Shown: positions 17,424 to 25,982 of the stretch, one piece after another | Layout of the letters: every line of letters starts with the position of its first letter | How positions within the stretch are numbered: position 1 is the stretch's first letter | NCBI RefSeq assembly: GCF_024436375.1 | Contig: NZ_JAFMZM010000002.1 | Span: forward strand, 1-64,000 | Direction: 5' to 3' | Source: Nocardioides astragali | Lineage (GTDB): Bacteria > Actinomycetota > Actinomycetes > Propionibacteriales > Nocardioidaceae | Length of the DNA stretch: 64,000 nucleotides | Program-made: the position numbers and the translations under genes | Notes under the pieces: model-generated | Told to the model about the DNA's origin: nothing | The model's input: the letters and a program-made list of their open reading frames with translations, nothing else | The model's database searches: none

Positions 17424-17813
17424 ATGATGAAGAACCTCCTTCCCACCGCCCTGACGGGCGTCGCCGGTCTGACCGTGATCGGCCTGGTCGGCATGTCCTC
17501 GCCGATCGTCGCCTCGGCCGCCGACGAGGCTGCCAAGCGTGACGACGAGGCTCCGTCGCTGGTGCTGGTCGCCGACGACGATGACGACGACACCAACGAC
17601 GACGAGAGCAACGACGACGACACCCGCTCGCGCACCGGTGCGAGTGCCAACACCTTCGACAACACGGCCAGCAACTTCACCGGTGTCAGCCGCGACCGCG
17701 ACGTCAGCCGCGCCGACAAGACCCGCGACTGGACCCGGGACGGCGGCGACCGCACCCGGGACTGGTCGGCCAACCAGACCAACGACCGCAGCCGCAACGA
17801 CACCCGCGGCTGA
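17424..17813 (+). CDS. Secreted Asp-rich acidic protein
   Basis: 129 residues from ATG 17424 (a second ATG follows at once) with AGAGGA upstream. Signal peptide with hydrophobic core LTVIGLVGMSS and cleavage likely after VASA. Mature part: a run of six Asp and further DDES-NDDD clusters, then a repetitive basic/acidic tail (TRDWTRDGGD, RTRDWSANQTNDRS). No known domain; the polyacidic stretch could bind cations. Followed after 18 bases by the kinase gene, so co-transcribed. Confidence 0.8.
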   Translation: MMKNLLPTALTGVAGLTVIGLVGMSSPIVASAADEAAKRDDEAPSLVLVADDDDDDTNDDESNDDDTRSRTGASANTFDNTASNFTGVSRDRDVSRADKTRDWTRDGGDRTRDWSANQTNDRSRNDTRG

Positions 17814-17831
17814 ACCGGGAGGGGAGGGGAC

Positions 17832-18713
17832 ATGCGCACGCGGGACGACGTCTGGCACTTCGCGGAGGGCGACCTCCTCGCCCCGGGGCTGAGCACGCTG
17901 CGGCGTCTCGGCGGCGGCTCCGCCTACGAGGCGTGGCTGTGCTTCGACGAGGTGACCTGGTCGGCGGTCGTCGTCAAGGTGCTTCGTCCCTCCCAGGTCG
18001 AGGACGAGGCCTCCCTGCGCGGACTGCGCCGGGAGGTCCTGGCCCTCGACACGATCAACCACCCCGTCGTCGTCCGCTGCCTGCGCGACGGCCAGGACGG
18101 CGCCCGGCCTCACGTGGTGCTCGAGCACATCGACGGCCCGCGTCTCTCCAGCCTGATCCGCCGCCACGGGCGTCTGCAGGAGCAGCAGTACCTGCCGCTC
18201 GCCATCGACGTCGCGTCGGCGCTGCACTACCTGCGCCAGCTGGGTTGGACGCACCTGGACATCAAGCCGAGCAACGTGATCATGGGCGCCCCGGCGCGGC
18301 TGATCGACCTCTCCGTCGCCCGTCCCGAGGAGGACGCACGGCGGCTGAGGTACCCGATCGGCACAGACGCCTACATGGCTCCCGAGCAGTGCGCGCCGGG
18401 GGAGCAGGTGCCGTCGTACGCCTCCGACGTGTGGGGCCTGGGCGCCACGCTCTTCCACGCCGTCGCCGGCCACCGGCCGTTCGCCGACGGTGACCCCGAC
18501 GCGGACGACGTACGACTGCGGTTCCCGCAGCTGGCGCAGGAGCCGGCACGGCTGCCCGACGGCGTGCCAGGGACGGTCGCGTCAGTGGTGGCGGCGTGCC
18601 TGCGACGCGACCCGGCCGACCGTCCGCGGCCGCACGAGGTCGCCGACGCGCTGGAGCCGGTCCTGGCCGGCCTGCCGCGGGGCTCGCTCGCCGGCTTCCG
18701 GATCAGGGGCTGA
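17832..18713 (+). CDS. Serine/threonine protein kinase, atypical, cytosolic
   Basis: 293 residues, ATG 17832 behind GGGAGGGGAGGGG. Hanks-type kinase domain over nearly the whole chain, no membrane segment or PASTA domain. ATP-binding loop LGGGSAYEAW, Lys in AVVVKVLRP, Glu in LRREVLAL, catalytic loop THLDIKPSN (HLD instead of HRD), metal site LIDLSVARP (DLS instead of DFG), APE region GTDAYMAPEQ. All charged catalytic residues remain, so activity is likely. Faces the response-regulator gene (24-base gap). Confidence 0.9.
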   Translation: MRTRDDVWHFAEGDLLAPGLSTLRRLGGGSAYEAWLCFDEVTWSAVVVKVLRPSQVEDEASLRGLRREVLALDTINHPVVVRCLRDGQDGARPHVVLEHIDGPRLSSLIRRHGRLQEQQYLPLAIDVASALHYLRQLGWTHLDIKPSNVIMGAPARLIDLSVARPEEDARRLRYPIGTDAYMAPEQCAPGEQVPSYASDVWGLGATLFHAVAGHRPFADGDPDADDVRLRFPQLAQEPARLPDGVPGTVASVVAACLRRDPADRPRPHEVADALEPVLAGLPRGSLAGFRIRG

Positions 18714-18737
18714 CCCAGGTCCACGGCAGAGCCCGGC

Positions 18738-19409
18738 TCAGGCGTCGAGCCGGTAGCCGACCCCGCGGACCGTCGAGATCGCCGCTCCGCCGAGCTTGCG
18801 GCGGAGGTAGCCGACGTAGACGTCGACCACGTTGGAGCCCGGGTCGAAGTCGTAGCCCCACACCAGGTCGAGCAGCTGCTCCCTGGTCAGGACCTGGCCG
18901 GGGTTGAGCAGGAAGATCTCGGCCAGCGCGAACTCACGTGCCGACAGCTCGGAGTCGCCGTGCGGCCCCGAGATGCGGCGGGTACGCCGGTCCAGGCGCA
19001 GCCCGCCCACCACGAGGTCGTCGCCGCTGGCGGGGGCGTCGGCCGGGGCCAGGGCGCGCAGCCGCAACCGGATCCGCGCCATCAGCTCGGCGAACCGGAA
19101 GGGCTTGGGCATGTAGTCGTCGGCCCCGCTGTCGAGTGCGGTGACGGTGTCGGTGACCGAGTCACGTGCGGTCAGCACGATCACCGGCATCCGGCTGCCC
19201 TGGGAACGCAGCTGGTCGAGGACCTCGAACCCGTCCATCCCCGGCAGGCCGATGTCGAGCACCATCAGGTCGAAGCGACCCGACAGTGCCTCGTCGAGCC
19301 CGCTCGGCCCGTCGACGGCCACGGTCGGCTGGTGGCCCTCAGCGCGCAGGCCCTTGGCCACGAACGAGGCGATGCGCTGCTCGTCCTCAACGATCAGGAT
19401 CTGGGCCAC
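18738..19409 (-). CDS. OmpR-family response regulator
   Basis: 223 residues from GTG 19409 with AAGGAGA upstream. Receiver domain (acidic pocket VEDEQR, phospho-Asp in VLDIGLPG, Thr in VLTARDS, Lys in MPKPF) and a C-terminal winged helix (SAREFALAEIFLLNPGQVLT, DVYVGYLRRKL, STVRGVGYRLDA). Overlaps the kinase gene end by 16 bases. Likely binds the 11-bp repeats at 17329-17366 and 21281-21320 (inference). Confidence 0.93.
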   Translation of the reverse strand: MAQILIVEDEQRIASFVAKGLRAEGHQPTVAVDGPSGLDEALSGRFDLMVLDIGLPGMDGFEVLDQLRSQGSRMPVIVLTARDSVTDTVTALDSGADDYMPKPFRFAELMARIRLRLRALAPADAPASGDDLVVGGLRLDRRTRRISGPHGDSELSAREFALAEIFLLNPGQVLTREQLLDLVWGYDFDPGSNVVDVYVGYLRRKLGGAAISTVRGVGYRLDA

Positions 19410-20866
19410 GTCGTCTCCTTCGCGCGATCGGGCAGGGTGATCTCCACATGCGCTCCTCGCGGTCGGGCGTCCTCGATGACGACCTCGCCGCCGTGAGCGT
19501 CCGCGATGGCCCGGACGATCGAGAGACCCAGGCCGAAGCCGTCGTCGCCGGGACGGACGCGGCCGCGGCCGAACCGCTCGAGCACGGCCTCGCGGTCGGC
19601 GGGGGCGATGCCGTCGCCGGTGTCGCGCACCCACAGCCGGATCCGGCCGCCCTCGCGGGCCGAGCCGATGGCGACCGTGTCGCCGGGGTCGGTGTGCTTG
19701 ACCGCGTTGTCGGCGAGCTGGAGCACCGCTTGTGTGATCTTCTGCTCGTCCAGGACAGCGGTGCCCGCCGCGGTCTCGTCGAGCTGCCAGTCGCGCTCGC
19801 CCAGGGCTCGCGCCTTGGCGAGCAGCGACCGGGTGAGGTGGTCGAGGTCGACCTCGCCGGGGACGAGGAAGTCGGGGCGCCGGGTCTTGGCCAGCAGGAT
19901 CAGGTCGCCGACCAGGCGGGACATCCGGTCGACCTCGTCGAGCAGGAGGTCGCGGGTCTCGGCCAGCTCGGCGGGGTCGCCGTGGTCGAGGAGCTCGAGG
20001 TGTCCGCGGAGCACGGTGAGGGGCGTCTTGAGCTCGTGGCCGGCGTCGTCGAGGAACTGGCGCTGAGCCGTGAAGCCGGAGTCCAGTCGCTCGAGCATCC
20101 CGTTGATCGTGCGGGTGAGCGCTGTGATGTCGTCGTTGCCCTGCTCGGGGATGCGACGCGACAGGTCGGTGGCGCCGATCTCGGCCGCGGTGCTGCGCAG
20201 TGCGGTCAGCGGCGCCAGCAGTCGCCCGGCCCGCCAGAGGGCGAGCAACGTGATGAAGCCCAGGAAGATGAGGGTGACGACGCCGTACGTCTGCATGGTC
20301 CGGTCGAGCTCGCTCCGCTCGTCGTCGGCGTAGTTGATAATCACGAGTGCACCGCCGGCCGTCGTGCTGCGGACGTCCTCGACGTTCACCCGGGTGACCC
20401 ACACCTCGTGGTAGCGGGCGCTGTCGATGACCTCGGTGCCGCCGCGCCGGCTGAGCCGGTCGATGGCCTGCTGGTAGGCGGGGTCGTCGAGGATGGCCTG
20501 GCCGAACTGGTTCGGCGACGACTGGCGGGCCTGGCCGTCGACGTAGATCACCAGCATCTCGTCGTCGTCAGTGACGTTGCGCTCGAGGAAGAGCCGGAGG
20601 AGGCGCTCGACGTCCTCGAACGGCTCGCCCGTCTCGGGGTCGAGGCCCCCCTCCAGGACCCGGAACTCCTCGATCTCCTGATCGATCTGCTGGTTGAGGG
20701 TGCTGTCGATCCGCTGGGACTCCAAGACGTAGACGATGAGTCCCGCAGAGGCCATGGCGACGGCGGTGACGACCGCGATCGTGGCGGCGATGCGGGTGCG
20801 GACTGGGATCGGTCCCCAGCGCCACCGACGCCGGGCGCGCGCCGGGGGATCAGTCGTCGCCCCCAT
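19394..20866 (-). CDS. Sensor histidine kinase
   Basis: 490 residues from ATG 20866 (GAGGG ribosome site); longer upstream frames overlap the membrane-protein gene. Arg-rich N-terminus, TM1 (TRIAATIAVVTAVAMASAGL), an extracytoplasmic domain of about 150 residues rich in Asp/Glu, TM2 (TYGVVTLIFLGFITLLAL), HAMP, HisKA (DDAGHELKTPLTVLRGH), HATPase with N box DNAVKHT and G boxes DTGDGI and GFGLGLSI. Middle gene of a three-gene operon. Confidence 0.92.
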   Translation of the reverse strand: MGATTDPPARARRRWRWGPIPVRTRIAATIAVVTAVAMASAGLIVYVLESQRIDSTLNQQIDQEIEEFRVLEGGLDPETGEPFEDVERLLRLFLERNVTDDDEMLVIYVDGQARQSSPNQFGQAILDDPAYQQAIDRLSRRGGTEVIDSARYHEVWVTRVNVEDVRSTTAGGALVIINYADDERSELDRTMQTYGVVTLIFLGFITLLALWRAGRLLAPLTALRSTAAEIGATDLSRRIPEQGNDDITALTRTINGMLERLDSGFTAQRQFLDDAGHELKTPLTVLRGHLELLDHGDPAELAETRDLLLDEVDRMSRLVGDLILLAKTRRPDFLVPGEVDLDHLTRSLLAKARALGERDWQLDETAAGTAVLDEQKITQAVLQLADNAVKHTDPGDTVAIGSAREGGRIRLWVRDTGDGIAPADREAVLERFGRGRVRPGDDGFGLGLSIVRAIADAHGGEVVIEDARPRGAHVEITLPDRAKETTWPRS

Positions 20867-21248
20867 CGTCGCCCTCGCCGCCTTCGTCGTCATCCACGTC
20901 CTCGCTGGTGTCCTGGCCGGTGTCGTCGTCCTGGCCATCCTCTCCCGGATCGGCCTCGTCTCCGTCGCCCGCCTCGTCGAGCCCGTCGGTCGAGGTGAGC
21001 TCCCGCGGCTTCGGGGTGACAACGCTCGGGCCCGATCCGGGATCGTCCTCCTGGCGTGGCGAGGGCTCCGGTCGTGGCCGGTCGTGGCCCCCGCGCGCCC
21101 GGTCGTCGTCGACGTCACCCGTCCGGCCGATGATGACCGGACGGCTGCGGTCAGGCGGGGGCTCGTCGGACCAGCCGGCAAGGCCTACGGCGACCGCGAC
21201 GAGTGACAGGGCCACGAGGGCGAGAAACGCCTTGGCCAGCAACGACAT
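20850..21248 (-). CDS. Membrane-anchored acidic protein at head of two-component operon
   Basis: 132 residues from ATG 21248. One N-terminal hydrophobic segment (LLAKAFLALVALSLVAVAVG), then a Pro/Arg-rich stretch and a C-terminal half made mostly of Asp, Glu and Gly (DADPGEDGQDDD-like). No known domain. Overlaps the histidine-kinase start by 17 bases, so translationally coupled. It mirrors the acidic secreted protein at 17424 on the other side of the island; a role as ligand-binding accessory to the kinase is inferred. Confidence 0.75.
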   Translation of the reverse strand: MSLLAKAFLALVALSLVAVAVGLAGWSDEPPPDRSRPVIIGRTGDVDDDRARGGHDRPRPEPSPRQEDDPGSGPSVVTPKPRELTSTDGLDEAGDGDEADPGEDGQDDDTGQDTSEDVDDDEGGEGDDGGDD

Positions 21249-21280
21249 GGCGCCATCGTGGAAGCGGCACGTGTGCCGTC

Positions 21281-21320
21281 GATGAGTCCTGGATGAGAGG
21301 TCTCTCATGCGCCGCTCATC
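21281..21320. promoter_or_regulatory. 40-bp two-tier palindrome upstream of the two-component operon
   Basis: ATGAGAG-GT-CTCTCAT (21293-21308) is flanked symmetrically by GATGAG (21281-21286) and CTCATC (21315-21320). Each side therefore holds two copies 11 bp apart (GATGAG at 21281 and 21292; CTCAT at 21304 and 21315). It lies 33 bases upstream of ATG 21248 and 105 bases upstream of the divergent ligase. Probable autoregulatory site of the response regulator. Confidence 0.7.
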
Positions 21321-21424
21321 GACGTCCCGCCGCCGCCCACCGCAGCACGCGGGCGACCTCTCGTGACGGTGGGCGACGCGTGCCACAGTGGGCGCACCAG
21401 CAGATGGTCGAGATGGGAGCTGCC

Positions 21425-22966
21425 GTGATCGTCCCCTTCAGCGTCACCGACTTCATCGAGCGCGCCGCCGTCGTCTACGGCGAGCGCGTCGGCATCGTCG
21501 ACGAGCCCGACCAGCCGGCCGAGTCGCTCGGCTCGCTCACCTACGCCGAGGCGTACGCGCTCTCGCGCCGGCAGGCGGCCCGGCTGGACGAGCTCGGCAT
21601 CGAGGTCGGCGACCGGGTCGCGGTCATCAGCCACAACTCCGCGCGCCTGCTGACGTCGTTCTTCGGCGTGTGCGGCTCGGGCCGGGTGCTGGTGCCGATC
21701 AACTTCCGGCTGCGACCCGACGAGATCTCCTACATCGTCGCGCACTCGGGCGCCCGCGTGCTCTACGTCGACCCGGAGCTGGCCGGCTCGCTCGCCGAGA
21801 TCGACGTCGAGCACACCTTCGTGCTCGGCGAGGACGAGTCGATGTTCGCCGCACCCGGCAGCGAGCCGCGCGAGTGGCAGCCGGACGAGAACGCGACGGC
21901 GACGATCAACTACACCTCGGGCACCACGGCGCGGCCCAAGGGCGTGCAGCTCACCCACCGCAACCTCTGGACCAACGCGCTGACCTTCGGCCTCCACGCC
22001 GGGGTGAGCGACCGCGACGTCTACCTGCACACCCTGCCGATGTTCCACGCCAACGGCTGGGGCATGCCGTTCACGATGGCGGGCATGGGGGTGCCGCAGG
22101 TCGTGCTGCGCAAGGTGGACGGCGCCGAGATCCTGCGCCGCGTCGAGCAGCACGGAGTGACGGTGATGTGCGCCGCGCCCGCCGTCGCGGCGGCCGTGCT
22201 GGAGGCGGCGCAGTCGTGGGAGGGCGAGATCCCCGGCCGCGACCGCGTCCGGATCATCATGGCGGGCGCGCCGCCTCCCACCCAGACCGTGGTGCGCGTG
22301 CAGGAGGACCTCGGCTGGGAGTTCATGCAGATCTACGGCCTCACGGAGACCTCGCCGCTGCTCACCGTCAACCGGACTCGGGCGGAGTGGGACGACCTGC
22401 CGGCGGAGGAGCGGGCCGCCAAGCTGGTCCGCGCCGGCGCGCCGGCCATCGGCGTACGCCTGCGCACCGACGACCAGGGCGAGGTGCTGGCACGGTCCAA
22501 CGTCATCCTCGACGGCTACTGGGAGCGACCGGACGAGACGGAGAAGGCGCTCGTCGACGGCTGGTTCCACACCGGTGACGGCGGGGTCATCGGCGACGAC
22601 GGCTACCTCACGATCAGTGACCGCAAGAAGGACGTCATCATCACCGGCGGCGAGAACGTCTCCTCCATCGAGGTCGAGGACGTGCTGTTCTCGCACCCGG
22701 CGGTCGCCGAGGTCGCGGTGATCGGCGTGCCGAGCGAGAAGTGGGGCGAGACCATCAAGGCCTTGGTCGTGCTGGCCGAGGGGGAGAGCGGCAGTCCTGA
22801 GATGGAGGCCGAGCTGATCGCCTGGTGCAAGGAGCACGCTGCGGGCTACAAGGCCCCGACGTCGGTCGAGTTCCGCGACGAGCTGGCGCGCACCGCGACC
22901 GGCAAGCTGCAGAAGTTCAAGCTGCGCCAGCCCTACTGGGAGGGCCAGGAGCGGCAGGTCAACTAG
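21425..22966 (+). CDS. Acyl-CoA synthetase (AMP-binding)
   Basis: 513 residues from GTG 21425, which has GGGAG six bases upstream; ATG 21404 and 21413 are alternatives. Class I adenylate-forming enzyme: NYTSGTTARPKGVQ, IYGLTETSPLL, WFHTGDGGVI, ITGGENVSSIEVED, TATGKLQKFKLR. Resembles medium/long-chain fatty acyl-CoA ligases. Divergent from the two-component operon; may or may not share its control. Confidence 0.88.
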   Translation: MIVPFSVTDFIERAAVVYGERVGIVDEPDQPAESLGSLTYAEAYALSRRQAARLDELGIEVGDRVAVISHNSARLLTSFFGVCGSGRVLVPINFRLRPDEISYIVAHSGARVLYVDPELAGSLAEIDVEHTFVLGEDESMFAAPGSEPREWQPDENATATINYTSGTTARPKGVQLTHRNLWTNALTFGLHAGVSDRDVYLHTLPMFHANGWGMPFTMAGMGVPQVVLRKVDGAEILRRVEQHGVTVMCAAPAVAAAVLEAAQSWEGEIPGRDRVRIIMAGAPPPTQTVVRVQEDLGWEFMQIYGLTETSPLLTVNRTRAEWDDLPAEERAAKLVRAGAPAIGVRLRTDDQGEVLARSNVILDGYWERPDETEKALVDGWFHTGDGGVIGDDGYLTISDRKKDVIITGGENVSSIEVEDVLFSHPAVAEVAVIGVPSEKWGETIKALVVLAEGESGSPEMEAELIAWCKEHAAGYKAPTSVEFRDELARTATGKLQKFKLRQPYWEGQERQVN

Positions 22967-22995
22967 GCCGGGCGACATCGGGGATGATCAGAAGC

Positions 22996-24114
22996 ATGCC
23001 AACGCTTGCGGACGTCGTCGACCTGCTGCACTCCTGGTATCCGCCGGCCACGGCCGACTCCTTCGACGCGGTCGGGTTGGTCGCGGGGGACCCGGAGGCG
23101 GAGGTGTCCCGGGTGATGTTCGCCGTCGACCCGACGATCGAGGTCGCCCGTGAGGCCGTGGAGTGGGGCGCCGACCTGCTTGTCGTGCACCACCCGCTGT
23201 TCCTCACGCCTGTGAGCTCCGTCGCGGCGACGACGCCCAAGGGGCGCACGCTGCACACGCTGACGGCCGGCGGGTGCGCCCTCCTGACCGCGCACACCAA
23301 CGCCGACCAGGCGGAGTCGGGCGTCTCGGAGTCGCTGGCGCTCGCCCTCGGCCTGCGCGACCTCTCGCCGATCCGGACTGCCGCGTCGGGTGCCCTCGAG
23401 AAGATCGTGGTCTTCGCGCCGGTGGAGTCGGCCGACGCGGTGCGGGTCGCGCTGGCCGATGCGGGAGCCGGACGGCTGGGCGACTACGACTCCTGCTCCT
23501 GGTCGACGACCGGTGAGGGCCGGTTCCGCCCGCTCGACGGCGCCTCGCCCGCGATCGGGCAGGTGGGCGAGCTCGAGGTCGTCGAGGAGGTGCGCGTCGA
23601 GGTGGTCGTGCCGCGCGGACGGCGTACGGCGGTGGTGCGGGCACTGCTGGCCGCCCACCCCTACGAGGAGCCGGCCTTCGACGTGGTCCCGCTCGCCGAC
23701 CCGGGTCTCGCGCAGACCGGCACCGGCAGGATCGGCACCGTGGACGAGACCACCCTGGAGCGGTTCGCGGCACACGTCGCGGGAGTGCTGCCCGCCACGG
23801 CACACGGCGTCCGGGTGGCCGGCGAACCGGACCGCCCGGTGCGGCGGGTCGCCGTGTGCGGCGGAGCCGGTGACTTCCTCCTCGACGAGCTCGTCCGCAG
23901 CGACGTCGACGTCTTCCTCACCAGCGACCTGCGCCACCACCGGGCGGGGGAGTTCCTCGAGCACGGAGGCCCGGCCCTGGTCGACGTGGCGCACTGGGCG
24001 GCGGAGTGGACCTGGCTCCCGGTGGTGGAGGGTCGGGTGCGAGCGGAGATGGGCGATAGGGTCGACACCCGGGTCAGCACGCTGTGCACCGACCCGTGGA
24101 AGTTCCGTCACTGA
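22996..24114 (+). CDS. Nif3-like dinuclear metal centre protein
   Basis: 372 residues from ATG 22996. NIF3/DUF34 fold; metal ligands in VVHHPLF, TAHTNAD and, near the end, VDVAHWAAEW. A ~120-residue insertion (residues ~130-240, YDSCSWSTTGEGRFRPLDG to HPYEEPAFDV) is the usual PII-like insert of the long forms. Exact role unsettled. Followed closely by the zinc-ribbon gene, a common actinobacterial pairing. Confidence 0.9.
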   Translation: MPTLADVVDLLHSWYPPATADSFDAVGLVAGDPEAEVSRVMFAVDPTIEVAREAVEWGADLLVVHHPLFLTPVSSVAATTPKGRTLHTLTAGGCALLTAHTNADQAESGVSESLALALGLRDLSPIRTAASGALEKIVVFAPVESADAVRVALADAGAGRLGDYDSCSWSTTGEGRFRPLDGASPAIGQVGELEVVEEVRVEVVVPRGRRTAVVRALLAAHPYEEPAFDVVPLADPGLAQTGTGRIGTVDETTLERFAAHVAGVLPATAHGVRVAGEPDRPVRRVAVCGGAGDFLLDELVRSDVDVFLTSDLRHHRAGEFLEHGGPALVDVAHWAAEWTWLPVVEGRVRAEMGDRVDTRVSTLCTDPWKFRH

Positions 24115-24133
24115 AAGTCCCCCAGGAGAGCTG

Positions 24134-24874
24134 TTGAAGGCCGATCCCACCCACCAGCTCACGCTCCTCGACGTCGCGGAGCTCGACTCGCGTGCCGCCC
24201 AGCTGCGCCACCAGCGATCCCACCTGCCCGAGCTGACCGAGATCGCGGCGCTCGAGAATGAGCGCACCGAGCTCACCGACCGGGTCCGCGACGCACGCAT
24301 CGTCGTCGACGACCTCACCGTCGAGCAGGCCAAGGCCGACCGCGAGGTCGAGCAGGTCAGGACCCGTCGCGAGCGCGACCGGACCCGCATGGACACCGGC
24401 CTGATCACCAACCCCAAGGACCTCGAGCGGATGCAGCACGAGCTCGTCTCCCTCGAGCGGCGCATCTCGACCCTGGAGGACGCCGAGCTCGAGGTGATGG
24501 AGGCGCTCGAGGAGGCCCAGCAGGTGCTCGACGGCCTCGGCATCCGCGCCGACGACATCGACGCGCGGCTGGGCGAGCTGGTGTCGCTCCGCGACGACAA
24601 GCAGGCCGCGATCGACGCCTCGCTCGCCGAGGTCTCAGACGCCCGCGAGAGCGCCGTCAAGGGGATGCCCGACGACCTGATGGCGCTCTACGAGAGGCTC
24701 CGCGAGCAGAAGGGCATCGGGGCGTCGCTGCTGCGCGCGCGCCAGTGCGGCGGCTGCAACATGAGCCTCGACTCCTCCGAGCTCTCGCGCATCCGGTCCG
24801 CGCCGAAGGACGAGGTCATCCGGTGCGAGGAGTGCCAGCGCATCCTGGTGCGCACCGACGAGTCGGGACTCTGA
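24134..24874 (+). CDS. C4-type zinc-ribbon coiled-coil protein
   Basis: 246 residues from TTG 24134 with AGGAGAG upstream; no ATG or GTG fits. Residues ~10-180 are a long coiled coil rich in Leu, Glu, Arg; the C-terminus has CGGCNMSL and CEECQRIL, two CxxC pairs forming a zinc ribbon. Known family (DUF164), nucleic-acid-related role suspected. Confidence 0.88.
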   Translation: MKADPTHQLTLLDVAELDSRAAQLRHQRSHLPELTEIAALENERTELTDRVRDARIVVDDLTVEQAKADREVEQVRTRRERDRTRMDTGLITNPKDLERMQHELVSLERRISTLEDAELEVMEALEEAQQVLDGLGIRADDIDARLGELVSLRDDKQAAIDASLAEVSDARESAVKGMPDDLMALYERLREQKGIGASLLRARQCGGCNMSLDSSELSRIRSAPKDEVIRCEECQRILVRTDESGL

Positions 24875-24887
24875 GAGCCGGCACCAC

Positions 24888-25982
24888 ATGCGACTGCCCG
24901 ACGCGGAGCTGATGGCGGCGCGCGGTCGTACGTCGCTGCGCGCCCGGGTCGGTCGACTCCGCGCGAAGGGCTGGGTCATCGGCCAGTGCGCGATCGCGGC
25001 AGGCGTCGCCTGGTGGCTGGCCGCCGACGTCTTCGAGCACCACCTGCCCTTCTTCGCGCCGATCGCGGCTGTCGTGTCGCTCGGCATGTCCTACGGCCAG
25101 CGGCAGCGCCGCGTCGCCGAGGTCACCGTGGGCGTCGCGCTGGGTGTGCTGCTCGGCGACGTCACCACCCACCTCATCGGGTCGGGCGGCTTCCAGATCG
25201 CGTTGATCGTCGCTGCCGGCATGTCCATCGCCCTGCTGCTCGACGCGGGACAGCTGCTGATCATCCAGGCGGCCGTCCAGGGGATCGTGGTCGCCGCGCT
25301 GGCCCCGGCTCCGGGGGACGCCTTCCTGCGCTGGACCGACGCCCTGATCGGCGGTGCCGTGGCGCTCGTGGCCGCGACCGTGGTGCCCCGGGCACCGCTG
25401 CGAAAGCCGCGCGACCAGGCCGCCGTCGTCGTGCGCAAGATCGCCGAGCTGCTGCGCTCGGCCGCGGACCGACTCGGAGACGGTGACATCGACCTCGCGC
25501 TCGCCGCCCTGCGCGACGCCCGGTCCACCGACGTGCTCATCGCCGAGCTGCGGGCCGCATCGGAGGAGGGCCTCTCGGTCGTGAGCTCCTCGCCGTTCCG
25601 CCGACGGCACGGCGAGGACCAGCGCCGGCTCGCCGACCTCGTCGAGCCCCTCGACGTGGCGCTGCGCAACACCCGCGTCGTCGTCCGCAGGGTGGCGGTG
25701 GCGTGCTACCGCCGCGAGCCGGTGCCGGCGTCGTACGCGTCCTTGATGCGGGACCTCGCCGTGCTGTCGGAGCGGGTCGCCCGGGAGCTGGTGGCTGACC
25801 GGATGGCCACCGTCGTCGTCGACGACCTGATCGCGCTGGGCCGGGCCACTGCAGCCGTGGAGCACAGCGACGACCTGTCCGCCGAGGTGATCCTCGCGCA
25901 GGTGCGCTCGATCATCGCCGACCTGCTGGCGCTGTGCGGGATGGATCCGCTCGAGGCGACCGACGTGATCCCGCTGCGCTAG
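24888..25982 (+). CDS. FUSC-family membrane protein (aromatic acid exporter-like)
   Basis: 364 residues, ATG 24888. Six hydrophobic segments in the first ~170 residues (e.g. GQCAIAAGVAWWLAADVF, ALIVAAGMSIALLLDAG, GGAVALVAATVVP) and a long helical cytosolic C-terminal half. Typical of FUSC/ArAE efflux half-transporters. The stop overlaps the convergent yaaA stop by four bases. Confidence 0.85.
   Translation: MRLPDAELMAARGRTSLRARVGRLRAKGWVIGQCAIAAGVAWWLAADVFEHHLPFFAPIAAVVSLGMSYGQRQRRVAEVTVGVALGVLLGDVTTHLIGSGGFQIALIVAAGMSIALLLDAGQLLIIQAAVQGIVVAALAPAPGDAFLRWTDALIGGAVALVAATVVPRAPLRKPRDQAAVVVRKIAELLRSAADRLGDGDIDLALAALRDARSTDVLIAELRAASEEGLSVVSSSPFRRRHGEDQRRLADLVEPLDVALRNTRVVVRRVAVACYRREPVPASYASLMRDLAVLSERVARELVADRMATVVVDDLIALGRATAAVEHSDDLSAEVILAQVRSIIADLLALCGMDPLEATDVIPLR

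Noticed and set aside
17832..18713. Pseudokinase
   Set aside because: Despite HLD and DLS, the ATP Lys, helix-C Glu, catalytic Asp and metal Asp are all present.
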